Assembly: GCA_028819775.1 (NCBI GenBank)
Contig: JAPPKV010000439.1
Coordinates: 1-6,491, forward strand
Source: Gammaproteobacteria bacterium
Lineage (GTDB): Bacteria > Pseudomonadota > Gammaproteobacteria > Pseudomonadales > Azotimanducaceae_A
Length of the DNA: 6,491 bases
Direction of reading: 5' to 3'
The position numbers were made by a program, and so were the translations under genes. Below are positions 1 through 5,307 of the stretch, one piece after another (positions within the stretch are counted from its first letter, which is position 1; the number at the start of each line of letters is the position of its first letter). The notes under the pieces were generated by a model, which did not search any database, was not told the DNA's origin, and worked only from the letters and a program-made list of their open reading frames with translations.

Positions 1-38
1 TTACAGTCTGATCCCTTTGGCCGCTCGGGAACCCCTCC
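1..38 (-). tRNA. tRNA-Tyr (GUA), 5' half, cut by the window edge
   Basis: Read on the minus strand, the segment starts GGAGGGGTTCCCGAGCGG and continues through CCAAAGGGATCAGACTGTAA. This is the characteristic 5' half of a bacterial class II tRNA-Tyr: 7-base acceptor strand, TT at 8-9, CCC/GGG D stem and the start of the anticodon loop CTGTAA. The anticodon GTA is the complement of positions 2-4. The variable arm, T arm and 3' end lie outside the window to the left. In gammaproteobacteria this tRNA normally follows tRNA-Thr(UGU) directly and precedes tRNA-Gly, tRNA-Thr(GGU) and tuf, so those genes are expected beyond the left edge. Confidence is high from the diagnostic sequence. Confidence 0.93.
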
Positions 39-64
39 GGGACTCGCAAGTAAAAAGACGCGGA

Positions 65-93
65 AGTGTGCCTACGGGAGCCGTTGGTGTCAA
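65..93 (-). promoter_or_regulatory. candidate promoter for the tRNA-Tyr transcript
   Basis: On the minus strand there is a perfect -35 hexamer TTGACA (complement of 88-93). A 17-base spacer leads to CACACT (complement of 65-70), which matches only 3 of 6 bases of TATAAT. Transcription would start near 58, about 20 bases before the tRNA-Tyr 5' end, a usual tRNA leader length. A second perfect TTGACA lies exactly 21 bases upstream (complement of 109-114) but has no acceptable -10. A local promoter makes sense because the normal upstream neighbour, tRNA-Thr, is now 1.4 kb away. The weak -10 keeps confidence moderate. Confidence 0.4.
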
Positions 94-116
94 CGCCGAT
101 TTGGCGTGTGTCAAAG

Positions 117-160
117 CAATTCAGAGATGTCCCCTTCTCTCCAATTCAGAGATGCCCCTT
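117..160. repeat. two near-identical direct repeats with a 25-bp period
   Basis: Copy 1 is CAATTCAGAGATGTCCCCTT (117-136). Copy 2 is CAATTCAGAGATGCCCCTT (142-160) and differs only by loss of one T. Five bases (CTCTC) separate the copies. They lie between tRNA-Tyr and the dioxygenase gene, in the segment foreign to the usual tRNA cluster. Short repeated blocks like this are typical of transposase-binding ends of some insertion sequences, for example the multiple end repeats of the IS21 family. No transposase reading frame or matching inverted end is visible, so the IS origin is an inference. A regulator-binding site is the alternative. Confidence 0.55.
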
Positions 161-253
161 TGGAGTTCTGCGTTTCAGCCGCTCCCGAGAGGGGCGTTGT
201 GGAGGTCGCCAAGCACGGTAAGAAGACCGTCTCTATGCTACGGTCGCCGGCCA

Positions 254-1456
254 ATGGTTGAGACCGTCAACAAGCGATTGCGGCAGGCGTTCGGCGCTCA
301 CGTGCGATGCGAAGGTCCGCTGGCGTCCAGCGGCTCCGGGTTGCGGGTCACCGGAGTCGATCTTCGGACGCCGCTGCGGCCCGATGAGGTGAACGCGCTT
401 CTCGACGCACTTGGCCAATACCGCATCGTGACGTTGGGCGGACAGCATTTGGAGTCGTTTTCGGTCGCGCATTTCGAGCGATTCGCCAATCACTGGGGTG
501 CGCCGCTTCCGCACCCGAGCAACTTCAAGCGTCCGGCCCTCGAGCGCTTCATGGACAATCCCGAACTGCTGCCCACCGAGGAGCGCCCTTCGTCCCGGGT
601 CAACGCGGCCTTTCCCGGGAAACTGCGCTGCCTCCCGGGCGCCGATTCGCCCGCTGTGCTCGTCGTCGCCAACATGCATGGCCTCAGCGACACCGAGCGC
701 GAAGCGGGGCCGAGAGTGACCCGGGGGACGACTTGGCACACCGACATCGAGCATCAGCCGATTCCGTTGCACGTATCGATGTTCCTCGTTCACAAGGTGC
801 CCGTGTCGCGCAGCGCCCCGGGTGGCACATGGGTTCCCGACCCTCGTTTCGAGAAGGCGCCAAACGACCCCTACTTCGAAGACGCGGACCCCCGGTTGAT
901 GCGGCTACGAAGGGCGCTGCCCAAGAACGGCGAGACGTCGTTCGCCGACACCGCCGCCGCATTCCTGGCCCTGCCCCGGGCCGAGCGGACGCGACTCTCC
1001 TCCATCCGGGTGCGTAGGCATTCGTATACCAGGAACGAAGCGGACCCCGTCCCCCTGGTTCGTACCAATCCGCGCTCCGGCATCCAATCACTGCACAGCC
1101 CGCTCTGGTGCCCACGGCCTCCTCGCCAGATACCGGTCGAAGTCGACGGTATGTCGGTGGCAGCATCGCGGGCTTTCCTCGACGAGATCGAGGCCCACGT
1201 CCTGCAGCCGGAGTTCCGCTACGATCATGCCCATACGCCCGGCGACGTGACGATCTGGGACCTCTACACGACCATCCACGTCGCCCCGCCGATCAAGGAG
1301 AACATCCAGTCAATCGACGACGCCCGCCTGTTCTACCGCATCAGCTGCAAGGGCGAACCGGCGTTGACGTTGCCGAGGCGCGATCCGCCGGAGTGGATCG
1401 AGGAGCACATCTTCCTAGGCTATACGACGCCGCCCGAGGTCATCGAGGTTTGTTGA
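254..1456 (+). CDS. TauD/TfdA-family Fe(II)/2-oxoglutarate-dependent dioxygenase
   Basis: Predicted 400-aa non-haem iron oxygenase. The family couples oxidative decarboxylation of 2-oxoglutarate to hydroxylation of a small substrate; the substrate here is unknown. The iron-binding HxD is in WHTDIEHQP (His162, Asp164). The distal histidine is in GDVTIWDLYTTIHVAPP (His342). The 2-oxoglutarate-binding arginines fit R358-x3-R362 in ARLFYRIS, the spacing seen in TauD. The N-terminal part (about 30-90) matches the family's opening section. NGETSFADTAAAFLALP (225-241) is the usual TauD stretch after the iron site, but about 35 extra residues (190-225) precede it and the chain is longer than the common 280-300 aa. 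I chose ATG 254 because the frame upstream runs back into the tRNA-Tyr gene. No clear Shine-Dalgarno site or promoter is seen. The gene opposes its neighbours, lies between two tRNA genes and stops one base before tRNA-Thr, suggesting acquisition. Family call firm, substrate unknown, start moderately sure. Confidence 0.85.
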   Translation: MVETVNKRLRQAFGAHVRCEGPLASSGSGLRVTGVDLRTPLRPDEVNALLDALGQYRIVTLGGQHLESFSVAHFERFANHWGAPLPHPSNFKRPALERFMDNPELLPTEERPSSRVNAAFPGKLRCLPGADSPAVLVVANMHGLSDTEREAGPRVTRGTTWHTDIEHQPIPLHVSMFLVHKVPVSRSAPGGTWVPDPRFEKAPNDPYFEDADPRLMRLRRALPKNGETSFADTAAAFLALPRAERTRLSSIRVRRHSYTRNEADPVPLVRTNPRSGIQSLHSPLWCPRPPRQIPVEVDGMSVAASRAFLDEIEAHVLQPEFRYDHAHTPGDVTIWDLYTTIHVAPPIKENIQSIDDARLFYRISCKGEPALTLPRRDPPEWIEEHIFLGYTTPPEVIEVC

Positions 1457-1457
1457 C

Positions 1458-1533
1458 TGGTGCCGCCACGAGGAATCGAACCCCGGACCTTCTCATTACA
1501 AGTGAGCTGCTCTACCGGCTGAGCTATGGCGGC
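1458..1533 (-). tRNA. tRNA-Thr (UGU), complete with encoded CCA
   Basis: The 76-nt gene folds as a standard cloverleaf on the minus strand. Parts in order are acceptor GCCGCCA/TGGCGGC, TA at 8-9, D stem GCTC/GAGC, anticodon loop CTTGTAA with anticodon TGT, variable AGGTC, T arm CGGGG-TTCGATT-CCTCG, discriminator A and encoded CCA (complement of 1458-1460). It reads ACA and probably other ACN threonine codons by wobble. The anticodon stem GCTCA/TGAGA has a G27-A43 mismatch at its base. Position downstream of birA, coaX and the SPOR gene matches thrU-type genes of gammaproteobacteria. The normal next gene, tRNA-Tyr, is displaced by the dioxygenase gene. Confidence 0.97.
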
Positions 1534-1570
1534 TGATCGAACGGTCGGTCGGACGTCGAAACGGGCGGCG

Positions 1571-1599
1571 ATGTTAGGTAATGGGCACCCTGGCGGCAA
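1571..1599 (-). promoter_or_regulatory. sigma70-type promoter of tRNA-Thr
   Basis: On the minus strand TTGCCG (complement of 1594-1599, 4/6 match to TTGACA) is followed by a 17-base spacer and TAACAT (complement of 1571-1576, 4/6 match to TATAAT). The bases just after the -10 are CGCCGCCC, a GC-rich discriminator of the kind found in stringently controlled stable-RNA promoters. Transcription would start about 30-35 bases before the tRNA. The -35 begins about ten bases past the SPOR gene stop, so the tRNA has its own promoter rather than depending only on the birA-coaX transcript. Confidence 0.55.
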
Positions 1600-1608
1600 G
1601 CGAATCCG

Positions 1609-2406
1609 TCATCCGGCTTCATTGGTCCCGCAGGGTTCGTAGGCAAGATCGCCAAGGGCATCGTCGGACACGCCCCGGACCCGCAGTCGATAAGGGCGGC
1701 CCGCCTCGCGCTCGCGCACCTTGACGTCGTGGCCTAGCGCGGCGATCTGATCCCGTCGCGCCGCGGCGCGGTTGCGGTTGCGGTAGACACCGACTGACAC
1801 CTCATTCTCGTCGGGTAGGGGGGCGACGTCCTGGATGGACCGTGCCTCCAGTCGTTGCACAACCAACAGCGCGTCGTCCAGGGAAGCGACCGGACCGATA
1901 TAGACGACGTACTCCACCGGTGCAACGCCGGACTGTTCCGGGAAATCGACGAGTGCGCCCGTCGAACGGAGTCGCGTCCCCACCGCTTCAAGCGCATCGC
2001 GTGTTTCGACGGGACCGACGATGACGCAATCGAGCAAAGCCGACGGTTGGCCATTCACAGACCGTCGACCGGCGACTTCGGGCACGGCTGACGGACCGTC
2101 GTCGCGAGGAACCGCTGGTCCGGCGTCTTCGATCTCCTCGCTCTCGGGTTCGCCATCGGTATGCGACTGGAACGGTTGGTCTGCATCGGACGATGAATCG
2201 GCACGTTCGACGATGGGGGGCAATGCCCGGGGCTCGAGATCCACCCGCTCAATCGGCGGCGGCGTCAGGATACCCAGCGTCACGAGCTTGTCCCTAATGG
2301 GCCAGGCCGACCACACGACGATGTTGGCCGCAACGAGAAGAACCAGAAGCCACGACAACAGTGAACGGATGGCCGAGCCGGTGTTTGCTGCGGTAGGGGG
2401 ATTCAC
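1609..2406 (-). CDS. membrane-anchored SPOR-domain-like protein
   Basis: Predicted 265-aa inner-membrane protein with its bulk in the periplasm. One transmembrane segment (about 13-35, IRSLLSWLLVLLVAANIVVW) is followed by a Pro- and acid-rich linker (about 48-115). The C-terminal region (about 124-250) is built of repeated alpha/beta units: CVIVGPVETRDALEAV, YVVYIGPVASLDDALLV and VSVGVYRNRNRAAARR. This is the pattern of the SPOR-like protein often encoded after coaX in gammaproteobacteria. SPOR domains bind denuded septal peptidoglycan; whether this divergent copy does is unproven. I chose the GTG start because its last two bases overlap the coaX stop (GTGA), implying translational coupling, and a GGAG lies 11 bases upstream. 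An ATG 15 codons earlier inside coaX is possible but less likely. The N-terminus and linker show no enzymatic motif. It is the last protein gene of the birA-coaX run. Confidence 0.75.
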   Translation of the reverse strand: MNPPTAANTGSAIRSLLSWLLVLLVAANIVVWSAWPIRDKLVTLGILTPPPIERVDLEPRALPPIVERADSSSDADQPFQSHTDGEPESEEIEDAGPAVPRDDGPSAVPEVAGRRSVNGQPSALLDCVIVGPVETRDALEAVGTRLRSTGALVDFPEQSGVAPVEYVVYIGPVASLDDALLVVQRLEARSIQDVAPLPDENEVSVGVYRNRNRAAARRDQIAALGHDVKVREREAGRPYRLRVRGVSDDALGDLAYEPCGTNEAG

Positions 2407-3095
2407 GGCAATGCGATCTCCAGACCGTCCAGTATCAGGTGCGGTTCGCATCGGACGGGCATCGACAGACCGTCGGCGAGCAAGTCCGCGTCGCCGCCGG
2501 TGAGAAAAACCTCGGCATCGTAGCCGTGGCGGGCCGCGAACCCCTGGATCGCGGCCTCGGCGAACGCTACAAGCATCAGGAACGTCCCCGAAGACACAGC
2601 GGTTTCGGTATCCGTGCCCGGTGCAGTGGACGACTCGACCAAACCGTTGGCCCGCACGTCCGCCGTCCGGCGGTCGAGCACGTCCCGCAACAACCGCAGT
2701 CCCGGCACGATGTGGCCGCCCTCGTGGCGACCGTTGGCATCGACGAAATCGACCGTGGCCGCGGTACCCGCGCTGATCACGATGACCGGACCACCGCTCA
2801 GGCGCCACGCCGCGACCGCCCCCAACCATCGATCGACGCCAAGCCGCGCGGGGTTCGGGTAGCCGCACCGCACCCCGCCAAGCTCGCCGGCCGTTGCCGC
2901 GAATTCCGCATCGACGCCGTAGCGGTCGGCGATCACGCGTCCCAACGTGTCGCGATTGCGGAGAACGGTCGCCACCCGAACGCGGCTCGGTTCGATGTTC
3001 AAGGCCGGCACTTCGGGCGACGGCAGGGCACCCATGGACGTGCCAAAACGCCACTTGGTACGCGAGTTGCCCATGTCGATGTCGAGCGAGGTCAT
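2403..3095 (-). CDS. coaX: type III pantothenate kinase
   Basis: Cytoplasmic ATP-dependent kinase that phosphorylates pantothenate, the first step of coenzyme A synthesis. The 230-aa product has the CoaX hallmarks in order. The phosphate-binding start is LDIDMGNSRTKW (4-15). GVDRWLGAVAAW (86-97) contains the catalytic Asp88 of the GxDR motif. SAGTAATVDFVD (108-119) is followed by EGGHIVPG (125-132), and LTGGDADLL (198-206) lies near the C-terminus. It is slightly short against the usual 240-260 aa but nothing essential is missing. ATG 3095 puts the DxGNS motif at residue 7, as in the family, and GGGAAG precedes it. An ATG at 3125 that overlaps the birA end is less likely. It starts 16 bases after birA and overlaps the SPOR gene by four bases, so the three are probably one operon. 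CoaX enzymes are known to resist feedback by CoA. Confidence 0.95.
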   Translation of the reverse strand: MTSLDIDMGNSRTKWRFGTSMGALPSPEVPALNIEPSRVRVATVLRNRDTLGRVIADRYGVDAEFAATAGELGGVRCGYPNPARLGVDRWLGAVAAWRLSGGPVIVISAGTAATVDFVDANGRHEGGHIVPGLRLLRDVLDRRTADVRANGLVESSTAPGTDTETAVSSGTFLMLVAFAEAAIQGFAARHGYDAEVFLTGGDADLLADGLSMPVRCEPHLILDGLEIALP

Positions 3096-3111
3096 GCTTC
3101 CCAACCCGCCA

Positions 3112-4140
3112 TCAATCGGCCGCATCGCCGGCGGGACGCTCTGACACCGACCGGGGAGCGGTCGCGTCGCGCATCGTGACTTCGCCACCCGTGAACGCGC
3201 GCACGCCATCCGCAGTCTCGATCCGCAAGGCGCCGTCGGCCCCCACATCGAGCACCTTTCCGGCAAGGGATGCAGCCGGTTTCCCGCCCGCTTCCGGCCG
3301 GCCAATGTCGGTCGTGGTCACCACCACCTGGGTGCCACGATAGAGGTGGGCGTCGTTCCACTCCCCGCGGAAGTGATCGAACCCCCCCGCGTCGAATCCG
3401 TGGCACGCCGCGACGACGTGGTCGAGGATCCGCGCCAGGAGCGCGTTCCGGGTTGGACCGTCGATCTGTTCCGCGACGTCGGCGATCGACTGATCGATGC
3501 GCTCGGCCACACGCCCCGCGCAACCCACGTTGACACCGATGCCGATCACGACTTCGACCGGCGCCACGGACCGTACCAGTTCGATCAGGATTCCGGCCAG
3601 CTTGCGACCGTCAAGCAAGACGTCGTTCGGCCATTTGAGCGCAACACCCGACAGACCGTGTTCCACCAACGCCCGTCTCACCGCGACGCCGACGACGAGG
3701 CTCAGTGCCCCGATTTCAGCCACGGACCGTGCTACGGCGATGCCGACGGAGACGGCGAGATTGCGCCCGAACGGGCTCAGCCAGTTTCGTCCGCGGCGCC
3801 CGCGCCCGGCGGTCTGCACTTCCGCGGCGAGAACGCGCCCGGCGATTCCGCCATGCGCAGCCTGCGCCAACAGCGACGTGTTGGTGCTGTCGATGTGGGC
3901 GCGTACTTCGAGGTCGCGGAGCCAGGCCAGGGTTGCCGACGCGAGGCCGTCGCGGACGGAAGCCGGGGACAGCAGTTCGATGTCCGGATCGAGGCAGGCA
4001 CGGTCCCCGCCAACGCGCACACCCAGTTCCGCGAGTGTGTCCAGTTCGTCGGCCTCGAGCCCGGACAGGCTCGTTGTACGACCGTTGGCCAACTCGTCGA
4101 AGACGCGACCAAGTGACGCGCAACATTCGAACTGGGACAT
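3112..4140 (-). CDS. birA: biotin-[acetyl-CoA-carboxylase] ligase with reduced N-terminal domain
   Basis: Cytoplasmic enzyme that makes biotinyl-AMP and transfers biotin to the carboxyl-carrier subunit of acetyl-CoA carboxylase. The 342-aa product shows the catalytic core: IDSTNTSLL (83-91), the nucleotide loop GRGRRGRNW (112-120), LKWPNDVLLDGRKLAGILIEL (168-188) with the biotin-pocket Lys180, and VVIGIGVNV (197-205). The C-terminal SH3-like domain occupies about 265-325 (RGTQVVVT, GKVLDVGADGALRIET, FTGGEVTMR). The N-terminus starts like a BirA winged helix (RVFDELANG, 12-20). It then lacks about ten residues against E. coli, including the recognition-helix sequence and the GKGY wing, so operator binding is doubtful. 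ATG 4140 was chosen; a TTG at 4158 would add six residues. A possible promoter facing birA is TTGAGA (complement of 4215-4220), a 17-base spacer and the poor -10 TACTCA. It is divergent from fur and followed by coaX. Confidence 0.93.
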   Translation of the reverse strand: MSQFECCASLGRVFDELANGRTTSLSGLEADELDTLAELGVRVGGDRACLDPDIELLSPASVRDGLASATLAWLRDLEVRAHIDSTNTSLLAQAAHGGIAGRVLAAEVQTAGRGRRGRNWLSPFGRNLAVSVGIAVARSVAEIGALSLVVGVAVRRALVEHGLSGVALKWPNDVLLDGRKLAGILIELVRSVAPVEVVIGIGVNVGCAGRVAERIDQSIADVAEQIDGPTRNALLARILDHVVAACHGFDAGGFDHFRGEWNDAHLYRGTQVVVTTTDIGRPEAGGKPAASLAGKVLDVGADGALRIETADGVRAFTGGEVTMRDATAPRSVSERPAGDAAD

Positions 4141-4163
4141 ATCGTCGTTCCGCCGCAAGTTTG

Positions 4164-4192
4164 TTGACGTGTTGGAGACTGACCGCTAGTGT
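4164..4192 (+). promoter_or_regulatory. sigma70-type promoter of fur
   Basis: TTGACG (4164-4169, 5/6 match) and TAGTGT (4187-4192, TA at the start and final T match) are separated by an ideal 17-base spacer. Transcription would begin near 4199, leaving a leader of about 24 bases before the GTG start of fur. No Fur box is seen over this promoter, so autoregulation by Fur is not supported by the sequence. Confidence 0.5.
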
Positions 4193-4203
4193 GAGTACCA
4201 CAC
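4189..4203. promoter_or_regulatory. short inverted repeat over the fur transcription start
   Basis: GTGTG (4189-4193) and CACAC (4199-4203) form a 5-bp dyad around AGTAC. It overlaps the end of the fur -10 and the likely start site, and lies in the only shared control region of birA and fur. It could bind a repressor of both genes, but a dyad of this size can arise by chance. It does not resemble the Fur box or the known long BirA operator. Confidence 0.25.
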
Positions 4204-4222
4204 ACGACGCAGCCTCTCAACC

Positions 4223-4639
4223 GTGCCGAGCGACCCGCAACAGACGGAACTCCGACGCGCCGGACTCAAGGTCACGATGCCTCGGCTGAAGGTGCTGGAG
4301 GTGCTCGAACGCGCCGAGCCGCATCACCTGTCGGCGGAAGACGTCTACAAGCAGCTTCTCCGGGTGGACGAGGCCATCAGCATCACAACGATCTATCGAG
4401 TGCTGACCCAGTTCGAGCAGTCGGGCATCGTCGAGCGGCACAATTTCGATGACGGTCACGCGGTTTACGAGTTGGCCAGCGAAGCTCACCACGACCACAT
4501 GGTGGACGTCGACTCGGGTTTCGTGACCGAGTTCGTCAATGAACGCATCGAGGACCTGCAGCGCAAAATCGCCGCTGATCACGGCTACGAGCTAGTTCAC
4601 CACGAAATGGTGCTCTACGTCCGCAAGCTAAAGACCTAG
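4223..4639 (+). CDS. fur: ferric uptake regulator Fur, cysteine-free
   Basis: Iron-responsive DNA-binding repressor of iron uptake; 138 aa. The start RRAGLKVTMPRLKVLEVLE (11-29), AEPHHLSAEDVYKQLL (31-46), TTIYRVLTQFEQSGIV (55-70) and RHNFDDGHAVYEL (72-84) are the winged-helix DNA-binding part. AHHDHMVDVDSGFVTEF (88-104) opens the dimerisation part. Metal ligands expected of Fur are present: His35, Glu83, His89/His90, Asp91, His92, Glu103, Glu110 and His127. The CxxC pair of E. coli Fur is replaced by DVDS and the protein has no cysteine at all. The tail MVLYVRKLKT resembles the Pseudomonas type, which also lacks the E. coli Cys-rich end. I chose the GTG at 4223; it has no Shine-Dalgarno site but the conserved N-terminus needs it. 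It is divergent from birA and convergent with bfr, a gene Fur commonly controls. Identity is secure. Confidence 0.95.
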   Translation: MPSDPQQTELRRAGLKVTMPRLKVLEVLERAEPHHLSAEDVYKQLLRVDEAISITTIYRVLTQFEQSGIVERHNFDDGHAVYELASEAHHDHMVDVDSGFVTEFVNERIEDLQRKIAADHGYELVHHEMVLYVRKLKT

Positions 4640-4734
4640 CGCGTCTCGCGAGTACCCGAGCGCCGCCCGTGGTACACGAGCCGTCCAAGAGCAACCCCAA
4701 CCGCCTCGCCAAATACAAACTGCCACGCGACCGC

Positions 4735-4755
4735 ACGACCTAGCTGGCGGGTCGT
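4735..4755. terminator. possible bidirectional hairpin between fur and bfr
   Basis: ACGACC (4735-4740) pairs with GGTCGT (4750-4755) around a 9-base loop, ten bases past the bfr stop and inside the 125-bp gap between the convergent fur and bfr genes. The place is right for a shared terminator. There is no T run on either strand, so intrinsic termination is weakly supported. Nothing else stands out in this gap. Confidence 0.3.
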
Positions 4756-4764
4756 CCCAAGCCC

Positions 4765-5235
4765 TCAACCCATCTGCGACTGCAGGTAGTTCTTGAGCCC
4801 GGTCTTGTCGATCAGCTCTAGCTGCGTTTCGAGCCAATCCACGTGCTCTTCTTCCGAGCTCAGGATGTCCTCGAACAATTCACGGCTGACGTAGTCGGCC
4901 ACGGACTCGGCGTAGGCCACGCTCTCCCGCAACAGCGGCATGGCGTCGTTCTCCAGCGTGAGATCGCAGCGCAGCATCTCGGGGACGTCCTCGCCGATCA
5001 GCAATCTGCCGAGATCCTGTAGATTGGGCAATCCGTCCAGAAACAGGATGCGCTCGATCAACGCGTCGGCGTGTTTCATCTCGTCGACGGACTCCTGGTA
5101 CTCGTGCTCGCCGAGTTCCTTCAATCCCCAGTCCTTGAACATGCGCGAGTGCAGGAAGTACTGGTTGATCGCCGTGAGCTCGTTCTTGAGCACGCGATTG
5201 AGGTACTCGATGATCTTGGGATCTTGCGGCTTCAT
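4765..5235 (-). CDS. bfr: bacterioferritin, haem-binding iron-storage ferritin
   Basis: Subunit (156 aa, close to the E. coli 158) of a 24-mer cytoplasmic shell that oxidises Fe(II) and stores the mineral. All ferroxidase ligands are present at the expected places: Glu19 in [11 protein letters not shown], Glu52 and His55 in VDEMKHAD, Glu95 in DLTLENDA, and Glu128 and His131 in SSEEEHVDW. Met53, the axial ligand of the inter-subunit haem, is kept, so this is a haem-type catalytic subunit rather than the Met-less alpha form. GLPNLQDLG (68-76) and WLETQLELI (134-142) are family signatures. The start at ATG 5235 fits the N-terminus of the family and follows AGGAAAAG about seven bases upstream. 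It is convergent with fur, and the 168-bp upstream gap contains a Fur-box-like site and a candidate promoter, pointing to iron control. Confidence 0.97.
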   Translation of the reverse strand: MKPQDPKIIEYLNRVLKNELTAINQYFLHSRMFKDWGLKELGEHEYQESVDEMKHADALIERILFLDGLPNLQDLGRLLIGEDVPEMLRCDLTLENDAMPLLRESVAYAESVADYVSRELFEDILSSEEEHVDWLETQLELIDKTGLKNYLQSQMG

Positions 5236-5307
5236 GGCGTCTTTTCCTGGTCCGTCCAAGCCGGTGATTGTCCATGCATGGAACCGGGAACGCAACGTAA
5301 CTTACTG

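Noticed and set aside
84..97. TGGTGTCAACGCC as a possible duplicated tRNA-Thr 3' end (attachment site)
   Set aside because: Only TGGTG is shared in register with the tRNA-Thr 3' end; later bases do not align, so no att repeat can be claimed.
17..253. An upstream extension of the dioxygenase to a TTG at position 17
   Set aside because: The first codons would lie inside the tRNA-Tyr gene on the other strand and the translation of 17-253 has no family similarity; conserved sequence begins after ATG 254.
127..261. A 44-codon frame starting ATG at 127 and ending TGA at 259-261
   Set aside because: It starts inside the direct repeat, has no Shine-Dalgarno site and matches nothing I recognise; it may be chance or a decayed remnant.
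2021..2503. Plus-strand frame of 160 codons antisense to the SPOR gene, and similar long antisense frames over birA, fur and bfr
   Set aside because: All are Arg/Ser/Pro-rich mirror frames of well-supported genes on the other strand, without start signals or recognisable domains.
2407..3054. Extension of the SPOR protein to a much earlier start, giving 481 residues
   Set aside because: The extra part is Arg/Gly-rich out-of-frame reading of coaX; the GTG overlapping the coaX stop gives a sensible protein with its membrane anchor at the N-terminus.
3096..3305. Extension of coaX into the birA 3' end
   Set aside because: CoaX proteins begin a few residues before the DxGNS motif; the extension overlaps birA in another frame and has no family match.
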